From the NCBI RefSeq assembly GCF_042678305.1, contig NZ_JBHUDT010000008.1: DNA of 64,000 bases; one strand, given 5' to 3'. Below are positions 46,490 through 55,982 of the stretch, in pieces. The number at the start of each line of letters is the position of its first letter. Within the stretch, counting starts at the first letter, position 1. A program made the position numbers and the translations under genes. This DNA comes from Gelatiniphilus marinus (lineage in GTDB: Bacteria; Bacteroidota; Bacteroidia; Flavobacteriales; Flavobacteriaceae). The notes beneath the pieces were generated by a model that did not search any database, had not been told where the DNA came from, and saw only the letters and a program-made list of their open reading frames with translations.

Positions 46490-47609
46490 AAAAATTATAA
46501 AACTATATTTACACTACTTTTTCATTATACTATTGAATTTAACTTTAAATGCACAAGTAATTTATCCAACACAACCAATTCCAGCTAAGCGTGCCTATTT
46601 AGGGCAAACAAGTTCTGCTACCATACAAATTGATGATGCTAATAGTGATGGATTAATAACTAAACCATTAATTGTTGCAGAAGGCTTAGATACTGGCTTT
46701 TTTGCACAAGGCGGTACTATTGGAGATAATGATTTATCTACTTTCGTTAGAGCAATTAATGATGCATTTAGTTTGGATTTTCAAAATTTGTTAACAGGAG
46801 GAACATTTTTTCCAACAGGCAATCAAGATTATGACATTATATATGTAAACTGGGATAATGGAGTAGATTATTTACAGCGTAACGCTTACGCCTTAGAGGC
46901 AGTAATAGCTTGGGTAAACCAACAAAAAGCGAGTGTGGGTAGTACAGAGCAAAATGTTATTTTGGCCAAAGTATGGGCGGTGTTATTGCCCGTTGGGCAT
47001 TGGCAGATATGGAGGCGTGGTTTAACCCACGATACCCGTTTGTATATAAGCCACGATGCGCCACAGCAAGGGGCAAACACAGCTATAAGCGTACAGTTGG
47101 CTGGTAGTCACTTGCGTAGCCAATATATTATGTCTCCCATACCGCTTATTGAAGGCGAAGTACTACTGCTATTAGCTTATAATTTTGCTGAAGGATTTTC
47201 TGCTGTTTATAATTTATTTGGAGGAGATTAAAGTATCCCTCCTGTAATTACACCACTTCGTGCATTTTCAATAGCCTATGTAGCTGCGGCAAGACAAATG
47301 CAATATTGTTGGGTAAATAATAATTATGGAATAGACAACACCATTCACAATGCTTGGATAAATGAATACAGTCAAATGGGTTATCCACAAGGTTATAATG
47401 GGAATCCCATTCGTAATATAGCAATTGCAAACGTTAGCGAATGTGGTATTGAACAGGTTGTTAATGCAAACATAATTAGTTATATAAAAACTTCTGGTAA
47501 AAATACTGTTTTAAGTGCTTTTATCAGTTTATTAGATATCGCATTGGGGGCTACTCTTTTAAGATCCGATATAGTTGTTACATCTTTGTTTCCGGGTAAT
47601 TCTTATTGA
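46485..47609 (+). pseudogene. Secreted alpha/beta-hydrolase (lipase/esterase-like) remnant
   Basis: The third frame encodes a signal peptide (KKIIKLYLHYFFIILLNLTL, then NAQ) without an ATG: the frame begins ACT-AAA directly at the stop of the preceding fragment. The hydrolase body follows (KPLIVAEGLDTGF, DIIYVNWDNGVDYLQRNAYA). The nucleophile elbow GQSMGGVIARWALADMEA is encoded in another frame (46964-47017), so two compensating indels flank it, and the reading frame itself has lost the catalytic Ser. The frame returns with THDTRLYISHDAPQQGAN, meets TAA at 47229-47231, and continues open to 47609 (SIPPVITPLRAF and onward). Four lesions make it non-functional. Homopolymer sequencing errors could explain some of them. 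Confidence 0.8.
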
Positions 47610-47683
47610 GACATAAATTTTCAATGTAAATACATGGAATATCTTAATCAAAATAAAAACTTATACCACGGTAGTATAAATGC

Positions 47684-47716
47684 AAAGAGACTGTCATTTA
47701 AAACAGTCTCTTTTTT
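47684..47716. terminator. Terminator between the remnant and clpX
   Basis: AAAGAGACTGT (47684-47694) pairs with ACAGTCTCTTT (47703-47713), with an 8-base loop and a T run. The stem also has A residues on the left, so it can act in both directions; clpX ends at 47813. Confidence 0.85.
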
Positions 47717-47812
47717 ATTTGTAGTAGCGGTTGACTTATATGTTTTTTAGTATAATACTATAAAACCGCCAGCTTTAATTTAGTAATTCAGCAATAAACC
47801 TATTTAAAACAA

Positions 47813-49045
47813 TTACGAAACGGCTTTAAGTTTCTTAATGGTGGTTTTAGTTAATTTGCTCTCTGCGTATATTTTGGTAACGTTAAGTTTGTTTTCGTTG
47901 CTACTTGGTAATTCAAACATGGCATCGGTTAATATTTCTTCGCATAACGAGCGTAACCCTCTAGCGCCAAGTTTATATTCAATGGCTTTGCCTACAATAA
48001 AATCTAAAGCACCGTCTGTAATGGAAAACTCAATGTTATCCATATCAAACAACTTTTTGTATTGCTTGATAATGGCATTTTTAGGCTCTGTTAAAATAGC
48101 TCGAAGTGTTTTAGCATCTAAAGGATCCATATAGGTTAACACGGGTAGTCGCCCAATAATTTCTGGAATTAATCCAAAGTCTTTTAAATCTTTCGGGATA
48201 ATATACTGCAATAAATGATTTTGATCGACCACATCATCAGACATTGAAGCGCTGTAGCCAACGGCCTGCATGTTTAATCGTTTAGAAATAACCCGTTCAA
48301 TGCCATCAAAAGCACCACCTGCTATAAATAAAATATTTTCTGTATTGACCTCTATAAATTTTTGATCCGGATGCTTGCGCCCGCCTTTTGGCGGAACGTT
48401 AACAACGGTACCTTCTAAAAGTTTCAATAGGGCTTGTTGCACACCTTCGCCAGATACATCGCGAGTAATGGATGGGTTATCGCTTTTACGGGCAATTTTA
48501 TCAATTTCATCAATAAAAACAATGCCTTTTTCAGCCTTTTCCAGATTGTAGTCGGCGGCTTGCAAGAGGCGCGTTAAAATGCTTTCTACATCTTCGCCTA
48601 CGTAGCCCGCTTCGGTTAAAACCGTAGCGTCAACAATGGCAAGGGGTACATTTAGCATTCTTGCTACTGTTTTGGCCATTAGTGTTTTTCCGGTTCCTGT
48701 TTGGCCAACCATGATGATGTTTGATTTTTGAATCTCGATATCATCTTTAGTTGGGGGTTGCAATAATCTTTTGTAATGGTTGTAAACGGCTACAGACATA
48801 ACCTTTTTGGTCATGTCTTGCCCTATAATATATTCATCAAGAAAAGCTTTTATTTGCTGTGGTTTTCTAAGTTTGAGCTCAGCAGATAAGTCGCTGCTAT
48901 CGGTTTGTTTGGATTCTTCTAGTACAATACCGTGAGCTTGCTCGATACAACGGTCGCAAATGTGGGCATCTAAGCCTGCTATTAATAAATTTGTTTCAGG
49001 TTTTTTTCGTCCACAAAACGAGCATTCTAATTCTTCTTTTGCCAT
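47813..49045 (-). CDS. clpX: ClpX ATPase subunit of ClpXP
   Basis: ClpX unfolds substrates and feeds them to ClpP. The 410-residue sequence has the N-terminal zinc-binding domain (Cys8, 11, 30, 33), Walker A GQTGTGKT, Walker B GIVFIDEIDKIARK, the RKHPDQ pore-loop region and sensor II GARGLRSLCEEIL. It is the third gene of tig-clpP-clpX, 74 bases after clpP. Confidence 0.98.
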   Translation of the reverse strand: MAKEELECSFCGRKKPETNLLIAGLDAHICDRCIEQAHGIVLEESKQTDSSDLSAELKLRKPQQIKAFLDEYIIGQDMTKKVMSVAVYNHYKRLLQPPTKDDIEIQKSNIIMVGQTGTGKTLMAKTVARMLNVPLAIVDATVLTEAGYVGEDVESILTRLLQAADYNLEKAEKGIVFIDEIDKIARKSDNPSITRDVSGEGVQQALLKLLEGTVVNVPPKGGRKHPDQKFIEVNTENILFIAGGAFDGIERVISKRLNMQAVGYSASMSDDVVDQNHLLQYIIPKDLKDFGLIPEIIGRLPVLTYMDPLDAKTLRAILTEPKNAIIKQYKKLFDMDNIEFSITDGALDFIVGKAIEYKLGARGLRSLCEEILTDAMFELPSSNENKLNVTKIYAESKLTKTTIKKLKAVS

Positions 49046-49119
49046 TAATCTATATTTTTAAGAAGATGTAATTTTATAAGATCTTCTTTATCAATCTTAT
49101 AAAATTACAAAAATTTTAT

Positions 49120-49794
49120 TTAATTACGTGCTAAGATTTCATCTATCATTCCGTATTCCTTTGCTTTATCGGCTTTCATCCAATAGTCTCTGTCGCTGTC
49201 TGCATATACTTTGTTGTAATCTTGCCCCGAATGCTTGCTTATTATTTTGTAGAGTTCTTCTTTAAGAATTAGTATTTCTCTTGCCGTAATCTCAATATCG
49301 CTGGCTTGCCCTTGTGCGCCGCCCAAAGGTTGGTGAATCATTACTCGGGAGTGTGTTAAGCCGCTGCGTTTCCCTTTTTCTCCGGCGCAAAGCAGTACTG
49401 CGCCCATGGAGGCTGCCATTCCTGTACAAATTGTGGCTACGTCTGGTTTTATAAACTGCATGGTATCGTAAATGCCTAAGCCTGCATATACGCTGCCTCC
49501 TGGTGAGTTGATGTAAATTTGTATGTCTTTTGTGGCATCGGTGCTTTCTAGAAACAGTAGTTGTGCTTGTACGATGTTGGCAACTTGGTCGTTAATGGCG
49601 GTTCCCAGAAATATGATCCTGTCCATCATTAGGCGCGAAAACACATCAAAAACGGCAATGTTCATTTGGCGTTCTTCGATAATGTTTGGGGTTAGCCCCG
49701 TTGGGTACATGCTACTTATTATTTTGTTGTAATAGGTACTGCTGATGCCTTGGTCTTTTATTGCGAATTTTTCGAACTCTTTTGCGTAATCCAT
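49120..49794 (-). CDS. clpP: ClpP protease subunit
   Basis: ClpP is the serine peptidase ring of ClpXP. The 224-residue protein shows the catalytic Ser129 (GMAASMGA), His154 (VMIHQPLGG) and the family motif YINSPGGSVYAGLGIYD. The N-terminal 40 residues are longer than in mature ClpP and probably include a removable propeptide. It lies between tig and clpX. Confidence 0.98.
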   Translation of the reverse strand: MDYAKEFEKFAIKDQGISSTYYNKIISSMYPTGLTPNIIEERQMNIAVFDVFSRLMMDRIIFLGTAINDQVANIVQAQLLFLESTDATKDIQIYINSPGGSVYAGLGIYDTMQFIKPDVATICTGMAASMGAVLLCAGEKGKRSGLTHSRVMIHQPLGGAQGQASDIEITAREILILKEELYKIISKHSGQDYNKVYADSDRDYWMKADKAKEYGMIDEILARN

Positions 49795-49940
49795 AGTAAA
49801 TTTTAATAATTTAATTTAGCTAAACTCTTGATAAGTATCCAGATAATTTATAATCTATTTTTGGTAGATTGTTTAGTTGAATAAAAAGGCACTTAAATAT
49901 GTTTATTTAAGTGCCTAAATATAAGGAATTATTCTATTAT

Positions 49941-51269
49941 TTATTTGTCTCCGTAAACTTCTTTAACAAACTTTTCGTAAGTTACTTCTTTTACTTTTAT
50001 GTTTGCGTTTTCTTTATATACGGCCAATAGTTTTTGGCTTACTAATTGTTCTGAGATACGGCGGGCTTCTTCTGTGTTGGACAGTATGCGTCTGGCTATA
50101 TCGTCTAATTCTTTTTCAGAAGGGTTGGGTTGTCCAAATTGAGCCATTTGCGCTTTTATCATGTCTTGCGCATGGTTTTTAAGATCGACTACAGATACTT
50201 CAATGTTGTGCTCTTTGGCTATTTTGCCTTCAATTAACTGGCAGCGCAAGCTTTTTTCTGATTTTTCGTATTGTTCTTTTGCTTTTTCTTCGTCGATTTC
50301 TTCTTCGCTTGCGGCTTGCATCCATTTTGTAAGGAATTCTGCAGGTAAATCGAATTTTGTGTTTTCGATTAAATATTCGGTAACATCGTTTAAAAACTTT
50401 TGGTCTGCTTGTTGAACAAATTGGTTTTCCGCATCTTCTTTAATTCTGGCTTTTAATTCGGCTTCAGAAGTTATTTCGTCTTTCCCAAAAAGTTTGTCGA
50501 ACAGTTCTTGGTTTAGCTCTGCGAGCTCGCGTTTGTTTACTTCGGTAATGGTAAAAAGCACCTCGATATCAAGGTCTTTTGCTTCTTCTGCGCTTATGTT
50601 GAGTACACGGGTTAGGTCTAGCTCATTCTCATAAAGCCCTTTTGTTTTTAAAGTGATAACATCGCCTACTTTGGCTCCAACAAATAGTTTGGCGGTAGAT
50701 TTTGATTTGAATTTATCTAAAAACAGGGTTACGGTGTTGTTTATCTCTTTTTCTTCGTTGGTAAAGGTACCGGTTACTTCGCTGTTTTTCTCAACGGTGT
50801 CTTGCGATATTAATTTACCGTATTTTTTTTGAAGACGCTCAATTTGCTCGTCGATCATTTTATTGTCTGCAACAATGTTGTATTGCGTAATGGCTTTTTT
50901 GCCTTTAAGGTTTACTTCAAATTCTGGTGCTAAACCCAATTCGAATTCAAACGAAAAATTATCGGCATCCCAATCTATTTCGTCCTGTTTTTTGGGAAGT
51001 GGTTGGGCAAGCACATCTAACTTTTCTTCTGTTAAATATTTGTTTAAGGCTTCTTGCAACAGCTTGTTTACCTCATCGACTAAAACAGCTTTACCGTATT
51101 GTTTTTTAACCATGCCCATGGGTACGTGCCCTTTTCTAAAACCGGGTATGTTTGCTGTTTTACGGTAATCTGTTAAGATCTTTTCTACCTTGTCGCTGTA
51201 GTCTTCTTTTGCAATATCTACTTTTACTACGGCGTTTACGGCATCAACGTTTTCTCTTGTAATGTTCAT
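49941..51269 (-). CDS. tig: Trigger factor
   Basis: Trigger factor is the ribosome-bound chaperone that meets nascent chains. The 442 residues include the N-terminal ribosome-binding domain with the signature GFRKGHVPMGMVKKQYG. The middle PPIase-like domain appears degenerate, and the C-terminal helical arms make up the rest (about 260-430). It is the promoter-proximal gene of the tig-clpP-clpX operon; the 146-base gap to clpP has no terminator I could recognise. Confidence 0.95.
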   Translation of the reverse strand: MNITRENVDAVNAVVKVDIAKEDYSDKVEKILTDYRKTANIPGFRKGHVPMGMVKKQYGKAVLVDEVNKLLQEALNKYLTEEKLDVLAQPLPKKQDEIDWDADNFSFEFELGLAPEFEVNLKGKKAITQYNIVADNKMIDEQIERLQKKYGKLISQDTVEKNSEVTGTFTNEEKEINNTVTLFLDKFKSKSTAKLFVGAKVGDVITLKTKGLYENELDLTRVLNISAEEAKDLDIEVLFTITEVNKRELAELNQELFDKLFGKDEITSEAELKARIKEDAENQFVQQADQKFLNDVTEYLIENTKFDLPAEFLTKWMQAASEEEIDEEKAKEQYEKSEKSLRCQLIEGKIAKEHNIEVSVVDLKNHAQDMIKAQMAQFGQPNPSEKELDDIARRILSNTEEARRISEQLVSQKLLAVYKENANIKVKEVTYEKFVKEVYGDK

Positions 51270-51357
51270 TTTAAAATGATATATAACCTTTAATCAGGCA
51301 TTTAACAAAAAGGTTTATTTTAAAAAACCTATATTTTATGTGTTTAAAATTGGGATG

Positions 51358-51387
51358 CAAAAATAATATATTTTTACATCCAAACAA
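51358..51387 (-). promoter_or_regulatory. Promoter of tig-clpP-clpX
   Basis: On the minus strand TTG (bases 51387-51385) is followed after 19 bases by TATTTTTG (51365-51358), an exact TAnnTTTG -7 box. The leader to the tig ATG would be about 80 bases. Confidence 0.6.
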
Positions 51388-51411
51388 AGTTTTTAATTGC
51401 TTGATTTAAAA

Positions 51412-51759
51412 CTACTTTTTATCTTCTTTTAAGAGTGAATGCAGAATGGATTCTAAAATGGACAATAGGATGCTAAAGAGCAATGCCCACCAAAAACTAT
51501 CGACCGAAAAACCGTTTACTAATTTATCGGCCAAAAGAATAATTATGGCGTTAATAACTAATAGAAACAATCCTAAAGTTAAGATGGTGGCAGGTAAGGT
51601 AAAAATAACCAAAATGGGTTTTACAATTACATTTAAAATTGAGAGCACTACAGCTACAATTAACGCACCAACGTAACCGTTAACATGTACCCCAGAAAGT
51701 AAGTGTGCTAAAATAAAAACGGCGACGGCATTTAGTAGCAGTTTGATTAAAAGTTTCAT
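51412..51759 (-). CDS. Phage-holin-family (PF04020-like) membrane protein
   Basis: The 115-residue protein has four hydrophobic segments nearly end to end (about 4-20, 28-50, 55-78 and 88-108) with the family motif VVLSILNVIVKPILVIFTLP. PF04020 members are common chromosomal membrane proteins of unknown role and, despite the name, there is no phage context here. It is a single minus-strand gene upstream of tig. Confidence 0.85.
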   Translation of the reverse strand: MKLLIKLLLNAVAVFILAHLLSGVHVNGYVGALIVAVVLSILNVIVKPILVIFTLPATILTLGLFLLVINAIIILLADKLVNGFSVDSFWWALLFSILLSILESILHSLLKEDKK

Positions 51760-51843
51760 TTGTGTTTTGTTATGTAAATTGCTAAAACTAACGAGCGGTT
51801 ATAAATAATCAAATTTAAAGATAATAAAATTTGGTTAGAAAAT

Positions 51844-52620
51844 CTAAGATACAAATTGAATTACAGCATCAAAAAAGTCCGTCGGGTTTTCGGCATGCAA
51901 CCAATGCCCCGAATTGGCAATGGTAACTATTTTTGCTTTTGGGAAATGGTTTAAAATGATACGCTCGTCGTCAACACCAATATATTCTGATTGATCGCCA
52001 CGTAAAAACAGGGTGTCTTTTTCAAATCTTGAATAACTGGGTAAGGCTTCGCCAATCTCGGCAACCTCATCTTTTAAAACCTTTAAATTTAGGCGTAATG
52101 CCAGTTTGCCCTTTTCAATCCAATACAGGTTTTTAAGTAAAAACTGTCGCGTCCCAAAATCTGTAACATATTCGCTCAAGGCTTTGTCTGCTTGCCCTCT
52201 GCTTTTTATCGTCTTAAAATCCAAAGCGTTAAAGCCTTCTAAAATGGTGTCGTGGTGAACGGGGTAAAAGCGCGGTGAGATATCGGCAACCAATAATTTT
52301 GACACCAATTCTGGGTATTGTGCAGCAAAGAACATGGCTGTTTTACCGCCCATGGAATGCCCCAGCAAAATAATATTTTTTAGTTGGTGCGTATTGCAGT
52401 AGTGTTTTAAATCTTTGGCAAGAATTTCGTAATTAAAGGTATCGCTCCAAAAGCTTCGCCCGTGGTTTCTTTGATCGACCAAATGCACCTCGAAACCCTT
52501 TTCGCTCAAGTTTTTACCGTGGGTTTTCCAGTTGTCGCCCATGCCCAAAAAGCCATGTAAAATAATAAATGCTTGCCCTTTGCCAATTATGTTAGAATGT
52601 AAAATATCTTGTTTTGCCAC
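51844..52620 (-). CDS. Alpha/beta hydrolase, YbfF-like esterase
   Basis: The 258-residue cytosolic hydrolase has the oxyanion-hole motif LHGFLGMGDNW, the nucleophile elbow GHSMGG (Ser about 94) and the C-terminal catalytic His in SGHWLHAENP. The acid is probably in the FLRGDQSEYI region. The layout matches YbfF-type acyl-CoA/ester hydrolases, though the natural substrate is unknown. It follows pdxJ by 43 bases on the same strand and is probably co-transcribed. Confidence 0.9.
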   Translation of the reverse strand: MAKQDILHSNIIGKGQAFIILHGFLGMGDNWKTHGKNLSEKGFEVHLVDQRNHGRSFWSDTFNYEILAKDLKHYCNTHQLKNIILLGHSMGGKTAMFFAAQYPELVSKLLVADISPRFYPVHHDTILEGFNALDFKTIKSRGQADKALSEYVTDFGTRQFLLKNLYWIEKGKLALRLNLKVLKDEVAEIGEALPSYSRFEKDTLFLRGDQSEYIGVDDERIILNHFPKAKIVTIANSGHWLHAENPTDFFDAVIQFVS

Positions 52621-52663
52621 GAATTCACAAATATTTAACTGTTATTTACTGCCGACTGCCAAC

Positions 52664-53377
52664 TTACTTCAATTTATGCAAATACATCTGTATCACGTTT
52701 TCTACGCCTAAATATAAACTTTCTGAAATAAGCGCGTGCCCAATGGAAACTTCCAACAAGTTAGGTGTATTCTCTTTAAAAAACTTGATGTTATCCAACG
52801 ATAAATCGTGCCCTGCATTAATGCCCAAATCCAAATTATTTGCTAATTCGGCACATGCGGCATACGGTTTTACAGCTTCTTTATTTCCTAAGCTATATTG
52901 ATGTGCAAAGGCTTCGGTGTACAATTCAATTCTGTCTGCGCCTGTTTCTTTTGCGCCATCAATCTGTTTTAAAACAGGGTCCACAAAAATAGACGTTCTT
53001 ATATTGTTGTTTTTAAATTCCTTTATCACATCAACTAAAAAATCTTTGTGCTTTAAGGTGTCCCAACCTGCATTGCTGGTAATAGCATCAACTGCATCGG
53101 GTACTAGGGTAACCTGTGTTGGTTTTACCTCGAGCACCAATTTTACAAAAGAATCTATGGGGTTTCCTTCTATATTGTATTCGGTATAGACTTCGGGTTT
53201 TAAATCGCGTGCATCTTGGTAGCGTATGTGGCGTTCGTCTGGTCTTGGGTGTATGGTTACGCCTTGGGCTCCAAAGCGCTGTACGTCTTTTGCAAACTGC
53301 ACTACGTTGGGCAAATCGCCACCTCGTGAGTTTCTTAAAGTTGCTATTTTATTTATGTTTACGCTTAACTTTGTCAT
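52664..53377 (-). CDS. pdxJ: Pyridoxine 5'-phosphate synthase PdxJ
   Basis: PdxJ condenses aminoacetone phosphate with deoxyxylulose phosphate to form pyridoxine 5'-phosphate, the last step of the DXP-dependent vitamin B6 route. The 237-residue TIM barrel has its signatures NINKIATLRNSRGG, GVTIHPRPDERHI, QVTLVPD, INAGHDLSLDN and EVSIGHALISE. It heads a two-gene minus-strand unit with the hydrolase. Confidence 0.97.
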   Translation of the reverse strand: MTKLSVNINKIATLRNSRGGDLPNVVQFAKDVQRFGAQGVTIHPRPDERHIRYQDARDLKPEVYTEYNIEGNPIDSFVKLVLEVKPTQVTLVPDAVDAITSNAGWDTLKHKDFLVDVIKEFKNNNIRTSIFVDPVLKQIDGAKETGADRIELYTEAFAHQYSLGNKEAVKPYAACAELANNLDLGINAGHDLSLDNIKFFKENTPNLLEVSIGHALISESLYLGVENVIQMYLHKLK

Positions 53378-53630
53378 TTTTCAATATTTATATGGGCATT
53401 AAATTAAAGCTTTTGGTTTTTGGCTAAAAATTACTTCTTCTAATTATATGTTAAGGTGTTCTTGCACAGTTGTTAGGCTATGGGCTTAAGGTAAAAATAG
53501 GGTTTAAAATATATAGCACTGAAATTTTCGCTTCCTAAGGAAAAATCTCTTTTAATTCTGCAAAAATACAAAGTAGAACATGCTTATATACTATTTTTTT
53601 GATTAATTTGCACACTTACAATGTTTACCA
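53378..53630. other. Divergent spacer between pdxJ and the CBS gene
   Basis: No ORF or stable terminator is seen. A near-match to the -7 box (TTAATTTG) lies about 30 bases before the CBS gene start, and a short TTCCTAAGGAA palindrome lies near 53532. Confidence 0.35.
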
Positions 53631-54290
53631 ATGAAACTTTCAGAATATATTATAAACGACATAAAGCCATTGCGTAGCGATAGCAAAATAAGCGATTTAC
53701 AGCATTTGTTTAATCAGTTAACCTATTCGCACATTCCGGTTAAAGATTTGGAAAACAGGTATTTGGGAAGTGTTTCTGAGACCGATGCTCACTGTTTTGA
53801 AAGCGACAAGCAATTAAGCGAATACGCCTATGCACTTGAAGATTTTTACGTTAGGGACACCGCCATTTGGTTAGATGTTTTAGAGGCTTTTGCAAAAAAC
53901 GCAACTAATATTATGCCGGTTTTAAGTGCCGGAAATGTGTATTTGGGGTATTACGAATTAAACGATGTTATTGGGCTTTTTAACGAAACCCCTTTCTTTT
54001 TTGAAGCTGGCGGCATTTTGGTTATTGAAAAAGGCTTAACAGATTATTCGTTTAGCGAAATAAGCCAGATTGTAGAGTCTAACAATGGCAAGCTTTTAGG
54101 TGCCTTTATTTCTAACATTAAAAACGATGTGGTGCAAATTACACTTAAAATTGGCAACTCAAGTTTAAGCGGTATTATTCAAACCTTTCGTAGGTACAGT
54201 TATAATGTAGTGTCTGGGCACGAAGAAGACAGTTACAACGCGAGCCTTAAAGAACGGTCTGATTATTTAAGAAAATATCTAAACATTTAG
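53631..54290 (+). CDS. CBS-domain protein
   Basis: The 219-residue protein has a pair of CBS motifs in residues 1 to about 125 (the first near SDLQHLFNQLTYSHIPV, the second near NIMPVLSAGNVYLGYYEL), which usually bind adenine nucleotides. An ACT-like second half follows (about 140-205: SEISQIVESNNGKLLGAFIS). This resembles AcuB-like proteins. It precedes nadK by 4 bases, and in flavobacteria the pair is regularly adjacent as far as I recall, so it may sense nucleotides for NAD(P) metabolism (inference). Confidence 0.85.
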   Translation: MKLSEYIINDIKPLRSDSKISDLQHLFNQLTYSHIPVKDLENRYLGSVSETDAHCFESDKQLSEYAYALEDFYVRDTAIWLDVLEAFAKNATNIMPVLSAGNVYLGYYELNDVIGLFNETPFFFEAGGILVIEKGLTDYSFSEISQIVESNNGKLLGAFISNIKNDVVQITLKIGNSSLSGIIQTFRRYSYNVVSGHEEDSYNASLKERSDYLRKYLNI

Positions 54291-54294
54291 TTTT

Positions 54295-55179
54295 ATGAAG
54301 GTTGCTGTTTTTGGTCTGTTTTACAACGAGCGTACTGCTGTTTCGGTAGAGTCTTTGTTTAGCTTTTTGTTAAAAAATAATTTCGACACCTATATAGAAA
54401 GCGCGTTTTGCAAGCTTATAAACCAAGAGGCCAACAATAAAAAAGATTATGCGTCTTTTAAAACCTTTGAGGCTTTAGATGCATCTTTCGATCTGCTTAT
54501 TAGTATTGGTGGCGACGGTACCATTTTAAGGGCCATAGCATTTGTGCAAGATTTGGGTATTCCGGTGATAGGTATAAACACGGGCAGGCTTGGGTTTTTG
54601 TCCACCATACAAGTTGACGATATTGAAAATGCCATACAAAACATTGTTGATGGCAAGTATAGTATCTCCGAGCGTAACTTGCTTGCCGTTGAAACCCTGC
54701 CCGAAAACAGTAAGATAGCCTCGCTTAATTTTGCTTTAAACGAGGTAGCCGTAAGCAGAAAAAATACCACCTCGATGATAACCGTAGATACGCACCTTAA
54801 CGGCGAATACCTTACAACGTATTGGAGCGACGGCTTAATCGTTTCTACACCAACAGGCTCAACCGGATATTCTTTAAGTTGCGGTGGTCCGGTAATAGCA
54901 CCGGGTACAAATAGCTTTGTGTTAACACCCATTGCCCCTCACAATTTAAGTGCGCGCCCATTGGTAATCCCTAATAATACCGAAATACAACTTAAAGTAA
55001 AAGGTAGGGAAGAGCAGCACTTAGTGTCGCTCGACTCCAGAATAGCAACCTTAAACAACGGGACTTTAATTAAAATAAAAAAAGCGCCCTTTAAAATTAA
55101 AATGATAAATCTTTTAAACGAAAGCTTTTTAGATACCCTTCGCAAAAAACTACTTTGGGGCGAAGACAATCGCAATTAA
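54295..55179 (+). CDS. nadK: NAD kinase
   Basis: NadK phosphorylates NAD to NADP. The 294-residue enzyme has the GGDGT motif at 72-76, the substrate-binding NTGRLGFL segment, and the conserved TPTGSTGYSLSCGGPV and PIAPHNLSARPLV blocks. It starts 4 bases after the CBS gene and 112 bases before the DUF6089 gene. Confidence 0.97.
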   Translation: MKVAVFGLFYNERTAVSVESLFSFLLKNNFDTYIESAFCKLINQEANNKKDYASFKTFEALDASFDLLISIGGDGTILRAIAFVQDLGIPVIGINTGRLGFLSTIQVDDIENAIQNIVDGKYSISERNLLAVETLPENSKIASLNFALNEVAVSRKNTTSMITVDTHLNGEYLTTYWSDGLIVSTPTGSTGYSLSCGGPVIAPGTNSFVLTPIAPHNLSARPLVIPNNTEIQLKVKGREEQHLVSLDSRIATLNNGTLIKIKKAPFKIKMINLLNESFLDTLRKKLLWGEDNRN

Positions 55180-55265
55180 GCCTTTGCAAAAAACAATAAT
55201 TTACCAGAAAAACTGTTTTACACAACACCAAGTACGCTAAGGGTGGCAGTAAAATCTTATTTTAT

Positions 55266-55273
55266 TATATTTG
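55266..55273 (+). promoter_or_regulatory. Putative -7 box of the DUF6089-uppS-bamA run
   Basis: TATATTTG is an exact TAnnTTTG match 18 bases before the DUF6089 ATG. A -33 TTG is not seen. Confidence 0.4.
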
Positions 55274-55290
55274 CAAACTTTTAAATATTT

Positions 55291-55980
55291 ATGAAGCACT
55301 TAACGGTATTGATATTAAGCCTTTTAAGCTTTCAATTAAGCCATTCGCAAATTAACGAAATTGGTGTTTTTGCCGGTGGTAGTAATTTTATTGGCGATGT
55401 TGGTGCAACCAATTACATTGCGCCAAACAGTCCTGCTTTTGGCCTGATTTACAAATGGAACGCCAGCCCCAGACATTCTTGGAGGGCAACCTTGATATAT
55501 TCTGATTTAAAAGCTGATGATATAGATTCAGACGACCCAAGGCGTATCCAGCGCGGTTACAGTTTCGATTCTAATCTGTTAGAACTTTCGGCGGGCATAG
55601 AATTTACCTTTTTCGATTTCAATTTACATACCGGCGAAAAATTGGTTACACCGTATTTATATTCGGGAATAAGTGTAGCTAAACACGATAACCACTATTT
55701 TGTTAATGGCGTACAAACCCCCGAAAACACTTCTAGTTGGGCCTTTGGCATCCCTATGGCTCTAGGTGTTAAAAGCAATGTTTTTGGCAACATTGTTTTA
55801 GGCTTAGAGGTTGGCGCACGCTATACGTTTTCTGATGCAATAGAGGGTAGTTTTCCAGACAGTGCAGCAAATCTGCAATACAGATTTGGCAACATAAACA
55901 ATAACGATTGGTATGTGTTTTCTGGTTTAACGTTAACTTATACATTTGGATTAAACCCTTGTTATTGCCCCACAGATTAA
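55291..55980 (+). CDS. DUF6089 outer-membrane beta-barrel protein
   Basis: The 229-residue protein has a signal peptide (residues 1-19, ending LSHSQ), then an OmpA-like barrel pattern (NEIGVFAGGSNFIGDVG, FGLIYKWNASPRHSWR) ending in LTLTYTFGLNPCYCP with two Cys. It matches the DUF6089 family placed directly before uppS and bamA in flavobacteria, which suggests an envelope-assembly role, but the function is unknown. The stop is 2 bases before uppS. Confidence 0.88.
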   Translation: MKHLTVLILSLLSFQLSHSQINEIGVFAGGSNFIGDVGATNYIAPNSPAFGLIYKWNASPRHSWRATLIYSDLKADDIDSDDPRRIQRGYSFDSNLLELSAGIEFTFFDFNLHTGEKLVTPYLYSGISVAKHDNHYFVNGVQTPENTSSWAFGIPMALGVKSNVFGNIVLGLEVGARYTFSDAIEGSFPDSAANLQYRFGNINNNDWYVFSGLTLTYTFGLNPCYCPTD

Positions 55981-55982
55981 AA

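Noticed and set aside
46961..47020. Programmed ribosomal frameshifting in the lipase-like gene
   Set aside because: No X-XXY-YYZ slippery heptamer is present, two opposite shifts would be needed, and the same gene also has an in-frame stop and lacks a start codon.
45143..47716. Insertion sequence or integrative element around the gene graveyard
   Set aside because: No transposase or integrase remnant, no matching terminal inverted repeats and no target duplication were seen at the borders.
51412..51759. Phage remnant suggested by the holin-family protein
   Set aside because: This family is a common chromosomal membrane protein, and there is no other phage gene, integrase or attachment site around it.
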